Below are positions 1 through 7,374 of a DNA stretch of 64,000 nt, one piece after another. The notes below the pieces were generated by a model. That model was not told where the DNA came from. It saw only the letters and a list, made by a program, of their open reading frames with translations, and searched no databases. The stretch covers positions 260,473 to 324,472 of the forward strand of contig NZ_LMNV01000003.1 in the NCBI RefSeq assembly GCF_001423105.1. Reading direction: 5' to 3'. Source of the stretch: Frondihabitans sp. Leaf304. Lineage in GTDB: Bacteria; Actinomycetota; Actinomycetes; Actinomycetales; Microbacteriaceae. Each line of letters begins with the position of its first letter. Positions within the stretch are counted from its first letter, which is position 1. The translations under genes were made by a program, and so were the position numbers.

Positions 1-521
1 CGGGTGGGGCCGCGGTGGGAGCGAGCGCCGTCATCCCCGGCATCGGCATTCCGCTCTCCCTCGCCCTCTCCGGGGCCGAGACGGCGTACTTCCTCGAGGC
101 CAGCGCCCTCTATGCCCAGTCGGTAACCGAGGTGCACGGTGTCGCCGTGACCGACCCCGAACGTGCTCGCACCATCGTCATGGCGATGATGCTCGGCGGG
201 CCGGGCGCAGACCTGGTCAAGCAGCTCGCGGGCGAGGCCATCGGCTCGGGCCCCGCGCGATCGGCGTTCTGGGGCGACCTCGTCGCCGAGCGCCTTCCGA
301 AGGCGTCGCTCTCCGGTCTCTCCGGGCTCGTGCGCAAAGAGTTCACCAAGCGCTTCCTCCGCTCGCAGTCGACGTCGATCATCGGTCGCGCGATTCCGTT
401 CGGCATCGGTGCCGTCATCGGTGGTGTGGGCAATCACACGCTCGGTCGCCGGGTCGTCACGAGCTCCCGCACCGCCTTTGGGCCGCCGCCCGCGTCGTTT
501 CCCGTCGAATTAGGATCCTGA
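1..521 (+). CDS. EcsC family protein, 5' truncated by window edge
   Basis: The reading frame is open from the first bases (codons at 3, 6, 9...) so the true start lies upstream of the window. The visible part has the glycine/alanine-rich hydrophobic stretch around the start (VIPGIGIPLSLALSG) followed by a helical region and a second hydrophobic glycine-rich segment (IPFGIGAVIGGVGNHTLGRRVV) near the C-terminus. This pattern and the ARTIVMAMMLGG segment fit the C-terminal half of EcsC-like proteins, a membrane-associated family of unclear function named after the Bacillus ecs locus. The 168 visible residues are only part of the protein. Family assignment is from remembered motifs and is moderate. 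Confidence 0.7.
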   Translation, partial: GGAAVGASAVIPGIGIPLSLALSGAETAYFLEASALYAQSVTEVHGVAVTDPERARTIVMAMMLGGPGADLVKQLAGEAIGSGPARSAFWGDLVAERLPKASLSGLSGLVRKEFTKRFLRSQSTSIIGRAIPFGIGAVIGGVGNHTLGRRVVTSSRTAFGPPPASFPVELGS

Positions 522-645
522 CCGCCGTCTGTAATTAGCCGGCACACGGGGTCGTTTGCGCCTCCACAGACCCCCGCCCCTCGGGATTATCCCCAGCAAT
601 TGCGCCCTCCACAGGGGTGCCGGGCCATTCGTCGTAGGCCCCTTT

Positions 646-651
646 TAGGGT
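646..651 (+). promoter_or_regulatory. -10 hexamer TAGGGT, leaderless-type promoter
   Basis: TAGGGT lies 6 nt before the ATG at 658, leaving no room for a ribosome binding site. This is the spacing expected when transcription begins at the start codon, and the same arrangement recurs before many genes in this window. Confidence 0.5.
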
Positions 652-657
652 CGTCCC

Positions 658-936
658 ATGAGAAGCCACGCCCCCGCCTACCCCGTCCCGTTCTGGATCG
701 ACCGCGACGATGCTCCGCACGTCATCCGCCTCGTCAATATGAGTGACGAGAGGGTGACCAACCTCCGAGCGACCCTCCTCGGGTCGGGCCACCTGGTCCC
801 GCTCGAACCACTGACCCTCGAGCCGGGCAGAAGCGCCCGACTCACCCTCATCGGGGTGGAGAGCACCGACTCGATCGTCGTAGTGCGCTGGTTCCGCCCC
901 GATGGCGAGGAGTACCTCTGGCGCATTAGCTTCTGA
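658..936 (+). CDS. Conserved-looking small protein of unknown function (92 aa)
   Basis: I do not recognise a named family. The 92-residue product has no signal peptide or membrane helix. It looks like a compact beta-rich domain: an N-terminal PFWIDRDDAPH segment, alternating hydrophobic strands, and a C-terminal VVVRWFRPDGEEYLWRISF strand pair. The start is chosen at ATG 658 because a TAGGGT -10 element ends 6 nt upstream. The overlapping minus-strand frames have the arginine-rich composition of antisense shadow. It stands alone between the EcsC gene and the convergent XRE regulator. Function unknown. Confidence 0.65.
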   Translation: MRSHAPAYPVPFWIDRDDAPHVIRLVNMSDERVTNLRATLLGSGHLVPLEPLTLEPGRSARLTLIGVESTDSIVVVRWFRPDGEEYLWRISF

Positions 937-966
937 GGCCGGTGGCGTCGCCGCCGGGTTGCTCCG

Positions 967-1281
967 TCAGCTGGGCTGGCGCCCGGCTCGACGACGCTGC
1001 TCGGCGACATAGTCGGCGGCGCTGAACGCCTCGAGAAGCGCCGGGAGGTGATCTGCGGTGAGTCCGGCGACGAGCTGCGCCGGGTCGATGTCGAGAACTG
1101 CCGAGATGCGCACGAGCGTGTGCAGCACGGGGTTGCCGATGCCGCGCTCGATCTTGCCGTAGTTCGAGACGTTCATGCCCGCCAGATGGGCGACCTCGTC
1201 TTGGCTGAGGGCAAGCCGTAGTCGTTCCGCCTTGATCCGTTCGCCGACGATGCGTGACGCTTCAGAACTGGGAGCAGGCAT
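967..1281 (-). CDS. XRE-family helix-turn-helix transcriptional regulator
   Basis: The 104-aa product is essentially one Cro/CI-type HTH domain. After a short N-terminus, residues about 12-70 carry the five-helix pattern with the recognition region LSQDEVAHLAGMNVSNYGKIERG and the typical PxxxTLVRISAVLDIDPAQL helix 4-5 segment. There is no obvious effector or peptidase domain, so it is probably a small repressor. Its upstream region (1282-1369) is unusually AT-rich for this DNA and holds a perfect 8-bp inverted repeat, consistent with autoregulation. The target regulon cannot be told from sequence. Confidence 0.88.
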   Translation of the reverse strand: MPAPSSEASRIVGERIKAERLRLALSQDEVAHLAGMNVSNYGKIERGIGNPVLHTLVRISAVLDIDPAQLVAGLTADHLPALLEAFSAADYVAEQRRRAGRQPS

Positions 1282-1322
1282 ACCCTACGAATACGGCACC
1301 CACGTCAGCATGTCCAGACTAT

Positions 1323-1341
1323 ATAAAGAGGCACTCTTTAT
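1323..1341. promoter_or_regulatory. Palindromic operator candidate upstream of the XRE gene
   Basis: ATAAAGAG-GCA-CTCTTTAT is a perfect 8-bp inverted repeat with a 3-nt spacer in an AT-rich island. On the minus strand it sits just upstream of TATAGT (about 1317-1322), a plausible -10 for the XRE gene, so a bound repressor would block the promoter. Imperfect direct repeats TATGCCTCATT and TATGCCTTATT (about 1340-1365) and GCCGTATTCGT on the other strand nearby may be further half-sites. Confidence 0.5.
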
Positions 1342-1369
1342 GCCTCATTTGTATATGCCTTATTCGTGA

Positions 1370-2665
1370 CTAGTCGCGGTGAGAGTCGTCGCCGTCATCT
1401 GGCCCCGCCTCAGAAGCGTCACCCGACGGTGACGCCTCCGGGCGCGGGCTCTGTGCCGCGAACTCGTGCCACCGGCTCTCGAGAAGCGCGACGGCCGACT
1501 CGAATCGGCGGGTCGCCACCCCCGGAGTCGTGTCGCCGAAGTGGTGTTCGGCCCAGAAGTCGAGGCGCTCCCGCGCGTCGGAGTCGAGAAGCACCCGGTC
1601 GACCAATCGAACGATGTCGCTAGCCTGATCGGCCGTCACCCACTCGGCCGACCCGAGGTAACCCCCCTCGTCGACCTCGGCCTCGGGTGAGACCGGTCGT
1701 GCAATAAGCAACGGTCGACCTGTGGCCAGCCGGTCGTAGACCATCGCCGAGATGTCGGTGATCGCGACATCGGCCGCAGCGAGCTGCCAGCCGAGGTCGG
1801 GTCCGTCGTCGAAGAGGTGACCGGCAGCGGGATCCTTGCGGTTCGCCTCCTCGATCAGCCGCTTGATGCCCTCGTGAGCCGTGCGATAGTCGGGGTCGCG
1901 CACACCGCTGCGCGGATGCGGCCGATAGACGACCCGGTGCCGGCCGGTCGCCAGCAGCGCCGGCACGAGCGCCGAGTGCGACGCGATCGACCCGTACGCG
2001 GCGGCGGGACGGTCGCCCTCCCAGGTCGGAGCGTAGAGGACGACGATACGGCCGTCGGGCGTATAGGGCAGTGCGCCAGCGAAGTGGTCGGCCTGGGGGC
2101 GCCCGATCAGAATGGCGCGGCGGTCGAGGTCGTAGTCCCAGAGCTTCGCGCCGAGCCGCTGCAATGCTGCCTTGCCTGCGACGAACGCGTAGTCGTACGT
2201 CTTGAACTGGTTGGTCGTCATGTACATCTTGTCGCTCTCGCCGTGATTGACGAAGACGTGCCACATGCGCGCGTATCGCATCATCTGGAAGTTGCGAGAG
2301 TTCTGGTTGACGTACAGGGTCATCGCGATCGGCTGCGATTCGACGAAGGCCTCCAGGTCGGCGACCTGGCGCGCATAGGCCACCGGAACCGGCGACTCGG
2401 ACAGCAGCGCCAGCATCGTCGCGGGGCTTCGCACGACGATGGCAACCGGGGTCGTCCTGTTGAGATGCGCCAGGGGCGCGTACCACTGCCGAATTTGGTA
2501 GAGGTTCACCGGCCCGTCGGCGAAATAGACCGCGACGCGCACGACGCCCGGCCGAGGCGCTGTCAGGGTCAGGTCGCGTTTCGCCAGCTGCTTGCGCGTG
2601 CGACGGGCGCGCACCGAGCGTTTGACCAGCCCGAGGGCGAGACCGAGATCTCGAACGATCGGCAT
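1370..2665 (-). CDS. CDP-glycerol glycerophosphotransferase (TagF/TagB)-like glycosylpolymer transferase
   Basis: The 431-aa protein has the GT-B-like fold signatures of teichoic-acid polymerases/primases: HGESDK at 141-146 (usual HGxxxK), APTWEG at 212-217, YRPHP at 247-251, and AITDISAMVYDRLATGRPLL near 305-325. These enzymes transfer glycerol-phosphate or another polyol-phosphate from CDP-activated donors onto a membrane-anchored acceptor at the cytoplasmic face. No transmembrane helix is evident; a basic N-terminus (KRSVRARRTRKQLAKR) may bind the membrane. The C-terminal 30 residues are acidic and low-complexity. ATG 2665 is preceded by a good AAGGAG site. It is followed on the same strand by the XRE gene and preceded by glycosyltransferase and CDP-alcohol phosphotransferase genes, supporting a role in an anionic wall polymer. 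The exact polymer is unknown. Confidence 0.85.
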   Translation of the reverse strand: MPIVRDLGLALGLVKRSVRARRTRKQLAKRDLTLTAPRPGVVRVAVYFADGPVNLYQIRQWYAPLAHLNRTTPVAIVVRSPATMLALLSESPVPVAYARQVADLEAFVESQPIAMTLYVNQNSRNFQMMRYARMWHVFVNHGESDKMYMTTNQFKTYDYAFVAGKAALQRLGAKLWDYDLDRRAILIGRPQADHFAGALPYTPDGRIVVLYAPTWEGDRPAAAYGSIASHSALVPALLATGRHRVVYRPHPRSGVRDPDYRTAHEGIKRLIEEANRKDPAAGHLFDDGPDLGWQLAAADVAITDISAMVYDRLATGRPLLIARPVSPEAEVDEGGYLGSAEWVTADQASDIVRLVDRVLLDSDARERLDFWAEHHFGDTTPGVATRRFESAVALLESRWHEFAAQSPRPEASPSGDASEAGPDDGDDSHRD

Positions 2666-2708
2666 CAGGCTCCTTCGAAATGGTTGACGGCGGTGGCGGC
2701 ACCGGAGA

Positions 2709-2724
2709 CGGGCCAGTTGGCCCG
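2709..2724. terminator. Short GC hairpin between surface-polymer genes
   Basis: CGGGCCA-gt-TGGCCCG forms a perfect 7-bp stem with a very short loop in the 96-nt gap between the GT2 gene ending at 2762 and the TagF-like gene. No T-run follows, so it could be an attenuator or stabilising stem as easily as a terminator. Confidence 0.3.
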
Positions 2725-2761
2725 ACCGAGTCCGCTCTCTCTCAGCATTGCAGAACCCGCC

Positions 2762-3616
2762 TTAGAGAATCGGAGCGCGCCCGGCGCGGGTCATCCGGAT
2801 GACCGTCCGCCATCCCATCGACCGACGCCCCCCGGGAGCCGAAGACCACCCCTCTCGGAATCCAGCGAGCCAGGGGCGCATGCGGTCGGGCCGACGACCC
2901 CACCGCACCAGGGTCACCAGAGTCCAGGATCCGACGTAAACCGGCACGAGAGGCCACGGCAGATTGCGCTTGGCCAACCACACACGATTGCGGGCGTTGA
3001 GCCGGTAGTACTGGCTATGACGCGCCGGGTCGATGGCGGGATGGTGAGCCACCAGGTCGCCCGCGTACCAGACGCGCAGGCCCTGCGCCCAGACCCGCCA
3101 GGCCAGCTCGATGCCCTCGTGGGCGTAGAAGTAGGGCTCTCCCCAGCCGCCGCACGCGTCGAACACGCTCCGACGCAGGAGGGTCGCGCCCTCCCACACC
3201 GAGAAGACGTCGCCCGAGTCGGTGGCCGACCCCTTCTTCAGCCGAGGGATCCATCGGCGCGGGTCCCCGACACCGCGCGGGTCGGTCACGCGCGGCTGAA
3301 GCAGACCGATGTCACCCGCCGTCTCGACGAGGGCGATCGCGTCGGCCAGGAACGTGTCGGAGGCGAGGGCCGCGTCGTCGTCAAGGAAGAACACGTAGTC
3401 ACCGGAGACAGCCTCGGCACCCCGGTTTCGCCCGGCCGAGATTCCGACGTTCTCAGGGAGCACAAGCGATCGGACGCCGCCCGGAAGCGCGCCGGGATCA
3501 GCCCCATTGCCCACGCAGACGATGTCGAGCTCGACGTCGATCTGCCGCAGGACCGACTCGAGCCCGGCCCGCAGGTCGTCCGGTCGACGCCCCTGGGTCA
3601 GGCTGACGACGCCCAC
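2762..3616 (-). CDS. Family 2 glycosyltransferase
   Basis: A GT-A fold glycosyltransferase of about 284 aa. The N-terminus has the nucleotide-binding strand GVVSLTQGRRPDDLRAGLESVL, the NVGISAGRNRGAEA loop typical of rhamnosyl/galactofuranosyl-type enzymes, and the metal-binding LDDD at 78-81. A downstream GEPYFYAHEGIELAWR segment contains the catalytic acidic residues. A C-terminal hydrophobic stretch (LPWPLVPVYVGSWTLVTLV) probably touches the membrane. The only standard start near the upstream gene is GTG 3616, 27 nt past its stop. No clear RBS precedes it, and a rare CTG nearer the TGA at 3643 is an alternative. Translational coupling with the upstream CDP-alcohol phosphotransferase gene is likely. 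Confidence 0.85.
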   Translation of the reverse strand: MGVVSLTQGRRPDDLRAGLESVLRQIDVELDIVCVGNGADPGALPGGVRSLVLPENVGISAGRNRGAEAVSGDYVFFLDDDAALASDTFLADAIALVETAGDIGLLQPRVTDPRGVGDPRRWIPRLKKGSATDSGDVFSVWEGATLLRRSVFDACGGWGEPYFYAHEGIELAWRVWAQGLRVWYAGDLVAHHPAIDPARHSQYYRLNARNRVWLAKRNLPWPLVPVYVGSWTLVTLVRWGRRPDRMRPWLAGFREGWSSAPGGRRSMGWRTVIRMTRAGRAPIL

Positions 3617-3642
3617 CGTCGGCCGGACAGGCGGCGAAACGC

Positions 3643-4452
3643 TCAGGATCGCACCCGCTTCGACGACATGATGGCCACGAAGTGCCCGACGAGGGCCAGC
3701 AGCGACAGCGGCGTGAGAATTTGGAGGAGAAGACGGTCGGCGTGCATCTGACCGACGAAGATGCCGACGATCGACACCACGAAGATGATCATCGTGAGCT
3801 CGACCGAGTGATACAGCCGATGGAACGGCACGAAGCGGGCAGCCCGCCGCAGCCGCGCCAACAGGCGACCGCTCGGCACGGTCACTCCCCCGCGCTTGTC
3901 TTCGAGCTTGTCGAGACCGGCGTTCGCGCGGGCGACGTGCACCATGTCGTTCAGCGCCTTGTTCAAGACGATGATCAGCGCCAACGTCAACCCGAGGGTC
4001 GTCCAGAGGAAGTCGGCCGGGGCCTGGAACGGGAATCCCGCCGCCCGGAACCCCAGCATGACCGGAATGAGCGCCTCGGTCGTGTAGTGCCCGACCTTGT
4101 CGAGGAACACCCCGGCCGGCGACGACGTGCCGCGCCAGCGGGCCACCTCTCCGTCGCAGCAGTCGATCAGCATCTGCACCTGCCCGAGCACGAGAGCGAG
4201 CAGCGGCCCCGCGATGCCGGGAATTAGCAGCGAGAAGGCGGTCGCCCACCCGGCGAGAATCATCAGCCCAGTGACACCGTTGGCCGAGATGCTCGTGCGC
4301 AGCAGCACCCAGGTGAGGTACGGCGAGATGTCACGCAGGTACAGCGAGGCGGTCCAGTGCTCGGCATTGGCCCGACTCCGCACCTCCGGTGGTTGCGCGA
4401 CGCGCTTGAGCTCGGCGATCGACGAGGGTCTCGATCCGGGCGAAGGCGACAT
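3643..4452 (-). CDS. CDP-alcohol phosphatidyltransferase family protein
   Basis: This 269-aa integral membrane enzyme carries the CDP-alcohol phosphotransferase signature around residues 97-122: D97, D100-G101, A104-R105, G114, D118, with His122 where the fourth Asp is usually found. At least five hydrophobic helices follow the expected pattern. Family members swap CMP for an acceptor alcohol using divalent metal, making phospholipids or, in surface-polymer clusters, sugar-phosphate or polyol-phosphate lipids. ATG 4452 is preceded by GGAAGG and begins 2 nt after the TAA of the upstream glycosyltransferase, so the two are cotranscribed. Location between two glycosyltransferases and a TagF-like gene suggests a role in a lipid-linked glycopolymer rather than bulk phospholipid synthesis. 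Confidence 0.85.
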   Translation of the reverse strand: MSPSPGSRPSSIAELKRVAQPPEVRSRANAEHWTASLYLRDISPYLTWVLLRTSISANGVTGLMILAGWATAFSLLIPGIAGPLLALVLGQVQMLIDCCDGEVARWRGTSSPAGVFLDKVGHYTTEALIPVMLGFRAAGFPFQAPADFLWTTLGLTLALIIVLNKALNDMVHVARANAGLDKLEDKRGGVTVPSGRLLARLRRAARFVPFHRLYHSVELTMIIFVVSIVGIFVGQMHADRLLLQILTPLSLLALVGHFVAIMSSKRVRS

Positions 4453-4454
4453 TC

Positions 4455-5531
4455 TTACCTTCCGACGTGGGCGGTGATGTTCTTGGTCAGCGAGAGGAAC
4501 CCGGCGACGAAGCCGAGCCCCCAACCGAAATGGATGCAGGGCAACACTACGAGAAACCACAGTCTCGTCCGTGCGTCTTCCTCGCGGGCGGCCGTCAGAG
4601 TGGCCACGACGACGAACACGAGATAGACGGCCGGAACGGCGAAGCCGACGAGCAGCCACCCCGCCCAGGATCCGAGGACGGCGCCGATGATGCCGACGAT
4701 CCCGACCAGTGCACCGACACCCACCCCGAGCACCATCGCGGGCGGTACGAGGTAGCGGAGCGAGTTGGCGAGCTTGAATCGGCGCACGAGCTCACCGCGC
4801 CAGATGCCCGTGGCGACGAACTGGCGGACGAGCTTGCCGAGACTCGGCCGGGGCCGATACGTCACGGTCAGGGCGGGGGTGAACCACACGGTGCCGCCCG
4901 ACGCGCGGAGGCGCCGATTCAGCTCCCAGTCTTGACCGCGTTTGATGTCTTCGTCGAACAGGCCGACCTCGATCAGGCGACTGCGTCGGAAGACACCCAG
5001 GTAGGCCGTCTCGGCCGGGCCCTCCTTGCCTCCCACGTGATGGGGAGTGCCACCGAGACCGACGCGGCTGCCATAGGCGCGCGCAACGGCCTTCTCGAAG
5101 GGGGTGCGGCCCTCGGCGTGCATGATGCCGCCCACGTTGTCGGCCCCGCTGCGGAGCAGGGTCTCGACGGCCAGCCGGGTGTAGTCGGTGGGGAGCACGG
5201 AGTGCGCATCGACGCGGACGGTCACGGGGAACCTCGAGGCGAGGATCGCGACGTTCAGGCCTGCGGGAGTCGAGCCGATCGGATTCGGGACCGATCGGAT
5301 CCTCGGGTCGGCCTGAGCCAGTCGCGCGACGACCTCGTTCGTGCCGTCGACGCTCGGCCCGAGGGCGAGCAGCACCTCGAAGGGGCCCGCGTGATCCTGG
5401 GCGATGAGCGACGCCACCGCCGACTCGATCTCGTGCACCTCGTTCAACACGGGCATCACATACGAGACGCCGACGGTGCGACTGTCGACCGAGTCGCCGC
5501 CGAGGGCATCGTCACGATCGTGGGTGCTCAT
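4455..5531 (-). CDS. Family 2 glycosyltransferase with C-terminal membrane segments (succinoglycan ExoA-like)
   Basis: The 358-aa protein has an N-terminal GT-A domain: VSYVMPVLNEVHEIESAVASL (about 22-42), GSTPAGLNVAI, the metal-site VDAHS at 107-111 (DxH instead of DxD), and a late FDEDIKRGQDWELNRRLRASG acceptor/catalytic segment. Three hydrophobic helices follow after about residue 240, so the catalytic domain is cytosolic and membrane-anchored. This layout is that of ExoA-like polymerising or priming glycosyltransferases. ATG 5531 follows a CAGGACG site. It is the first gene of a four-gene minus-strand surface-polymer operon ending with the TagF-like gene. Confidence 0.85.
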   Translation of the reverse strand: MSTHDRDDALGGDSVDSRTVGVSYVMPVLNEVHEIESAVASLIAQDHAGPFEVLLALGPSVDGTNEVVARLAQADPRIRSVPNPIGSTPAGLNVAILASRFPVTVRVDAHSVLPTDYTRLAVETLLRSGADNVGGIMHAEGRTPFEKAVARAYGSRVGLGGTPHHVGGKEGPAETAYLGVFRRSRLIEVGLFDEDIKRGQDWELNRRLRASGGTVWFTPALTVTYRPRPSLGKLVRQFVATGIWRGELVRRFKLANSLRYLVPPAMVLGVGVGALVGIVGIIGAVLGSWAGWLLVGFAVPAVYLVFVVVATLTAAREEDARTRLWFLVVLPCIHFGWGLGFVAGFLSLTKNITAHVGR

Positions 5532-5622
5532 GTCGTCCTGGCATGGGTTTGACGGTCGGCCGGGCGCCGTCCGGGGAAATCCGGACGAGCTTACCAGGGC
5601 GTCTCCGTCCGGTTGCCGGGCG

Positions 5623-7206
5623 TCATCCCTTGAGCGTGCCGAGGGTCACCGTCAGCGACTTGGTGCTGCCATCGCGGATGTACGTCAGCGAGGCCGTTGA
5701 ACCGCCCGCGAGAACGCGCACCTGGGCCGAGAGATCGGTGCCGCTGGTCACCTGGACGCCGTCGAACTTCGTGACGACGTCGCCGGCACGGAGGCCCGCC
5801 TTCTGAGCGGCGCCACCGGAGGTCAGCGTCTTGATGAGGGCACCGGTCTGCGTCGCCGACGTGTCGCTCGTCGCGTCGTCGACGGAAGCCCCGAGAAGGC
5901 CGTGCGTCGCCGAACCGGTGTCTTTGATGTCGTTCGCCACGCGCTCGACGAGCTTCGACGGGATCGAGAACCCGACCCCGATGCTGCCGGCTGCGCTGCT
6001 CGACGACGACGATCCGCCGGCACTGGCGATAGCCACATTGATGCCGATGAGCTTGCCGTCGGTGTCGAGCAGGGCACCGCCCGAGTTACCCGGGTTGATG
6101 CTCGCGTCGGTCTGGATCACGGGGAGTGCGATGGTCGAGGTCGTCGAACCGGAACTGCCCTGGCCGTTGTCGAAGCTGAACGGGCCCTGGCCGTTGTTGT
6201 CTTGCGAGCCGCCCGAGGTGTCGCCGCCCGTGTCGGGGACGGCCGACGAGGCGACCGTGATGCTCCGGTTGAGGGTCGACACGATGCCGTCGGTGACGGT
6301 GTTCGAGAGCCCGAGGGGGGCGCCGATCGCCACGGTCGTGTCGCCGACGTTGAGTTTCGACGAGTCGGCGAACGTGATGGGAGTGAGGCCGGTCGCGTCG
6401 ATCTTGATGACCGCCAGATCGACGAGAGGATCCGTACCGATCACCTTCGCGGAGTACACCCGGCCGCCCGAGGTCGTCACCGACACGGTTCCGGTCGAGC
6501 TCGCTCCGTCGAGGGTGACCACGTGGGTGTTCGTGACGATGTAGCCGTCGCTGGTGAGGATGACGCCCGAACCCGTTCCACCGGAAGAGCCCGACGTCAC
6601 GCCGATGGTGACGACGGACGGGGTCGCCTTCGCCGCCACCGCGGTGATCAGCGACGCGTCTTTGTAGTGGCCGATCGAGAGGGTGTCGCTCGTTCCGCCG
6701 GTGGCCGCGGTCGCCCCCCGACCGAGCAGGGCATAGCCCCCGGTGGCGACGAGAGCGCCTATGACGGCGGCCACCGCGGCGACCGCGACGAACCCGCCGA
6801 GGCCGCTCCGCTTGCGCCGAGAGGAGGCCGGACGCTGCCAGACATCGTCGGAACCTGCTTCGGCGGCCGGCTCGGGCTCGCCGTTCTCTCGGAGCGTGCC
6901 GAAGGCCGAGGAGTGAGCTCCGGCGTACGGGGCGTGCGACAGCGACGGCGGAGCCTGGTGCACACCGGAGGTCGGCGCGGGTGCGGGGCGTGTGTCGGCC
7001 AGAGAAGAGGGGGTCTCACCGGGGAGAGCCGGGGCGCCGACCGGGGCCTGCCACGGCGAGCGCCGCTCGGGGACGACGGGAGTGGTCGTGTCGGCGAGGG
7101 GCTCCGTCGGGTTCGTCTCAGACGAACCCGGGTTGTCGGAAGGGCCGGCGTTCTCGGATGAACGGTCGTTCTCGGAAGAGCTGTCGCTGCCGGGGAACTG
7201 ACTCAT
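5623..7206 (-). CDS. HtrA/DegP-like S1C serine protease with PDZ domain
   Basis: A 527-aa membrane-anchored protease. Residues 1-134 are a disordered cytoplasmic tail rich in Ser/Glu/Pro, starting with repeats of the type SSEN/PSDN/GSSE. A transmembrane helix covers about 135-162. The extracytoplasmic trypsin-like domain (about 180-425) has the complete triad: His228 (NTHVV), Asp263 (DPLVDLAVIKI) and Ser375 (NPGNSGGALL). One PDZ domain fills about 435-522. A Gly/Ser/Asn-rich insertion (323-357) lies before the serine strand. Family members degrade or refold damaged envelope proteins. The start at ATG 7206 was chosen because upstream sequence is antisense to the divergent aminotransferase; AAAGGA lies about 13 nt before it. 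The gene is monocistronic and divergent from the aminotransferase. Confidence 0.93.
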   Translation of the reverse strand: MSQFPGSDSSSENDRSSENAGPSDNPGSSETNPTEPLADTTTPVVPERRSPWQAPVGAPALPGETPSSLADTRPAPAPTSGVHQAPPSLSHAPYAGAHSSAFGTLRENGEPEPAAEAGSDDVWQRPASSRRKRSGLGGFVAVAAVAAVIGALVATGGYALLGRGATAATGGTSDTLSIGHYKDASLITAVAAKATPSVVTIGVTSGSSGGTGSGVILTSDGYIVTNTHVVTLDGASSTGTVSVTTSGGRVYSAKVIGTDPLVDLAVIKIDATGLTPITFADSSKLNVGDTTVAIGAPLGLSNTVTDGIVSTLNRSITVASSAVPDTGGDTSGGSQDNNGQGPFSFDNGQGSSGSTTSTIALPVIQTDASINPGNSGGALLDTDGKLIGINVAIASAGGSSSSSSAAGSIGVGFSIPSKLVERVANDIKDTGSATHGLLGASVDDATSDTSATQTGALIKTLTSGGAAQKAGLRAGDVVTKFDGVQVTSGTDLSAQVRVLAGGSTASLTYIRDGSTKSLTVTLGTLKG

Positions 7207-7374
7207 GCGCGGAGGGATCCTTTCGTGTCTCGACGGCCCTGCCGGCGATCCTCCTGGACCTCCGACACACCGCGAGCGAACTGATTTCACATCATAGGCT
7301 GGCTCTGTAAGGGTCAGCCGAGAACGCCGACCCCGGCCACGAGCGCTTCCGCTCCGAGACCTGACGAGGATGCC

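Noticed and set aside
1..521. EcsC pseudogene
   Set aside because: Truncation is due to the window edge; the visible frame is intact to its stop.
1817..3751. 644-codon plus-strand frame opposite the surface-polymer genes
   Set aside because: It is antisense to two well-supported minus-strand genes and has Arg/His/Pro-biased shadow composition.
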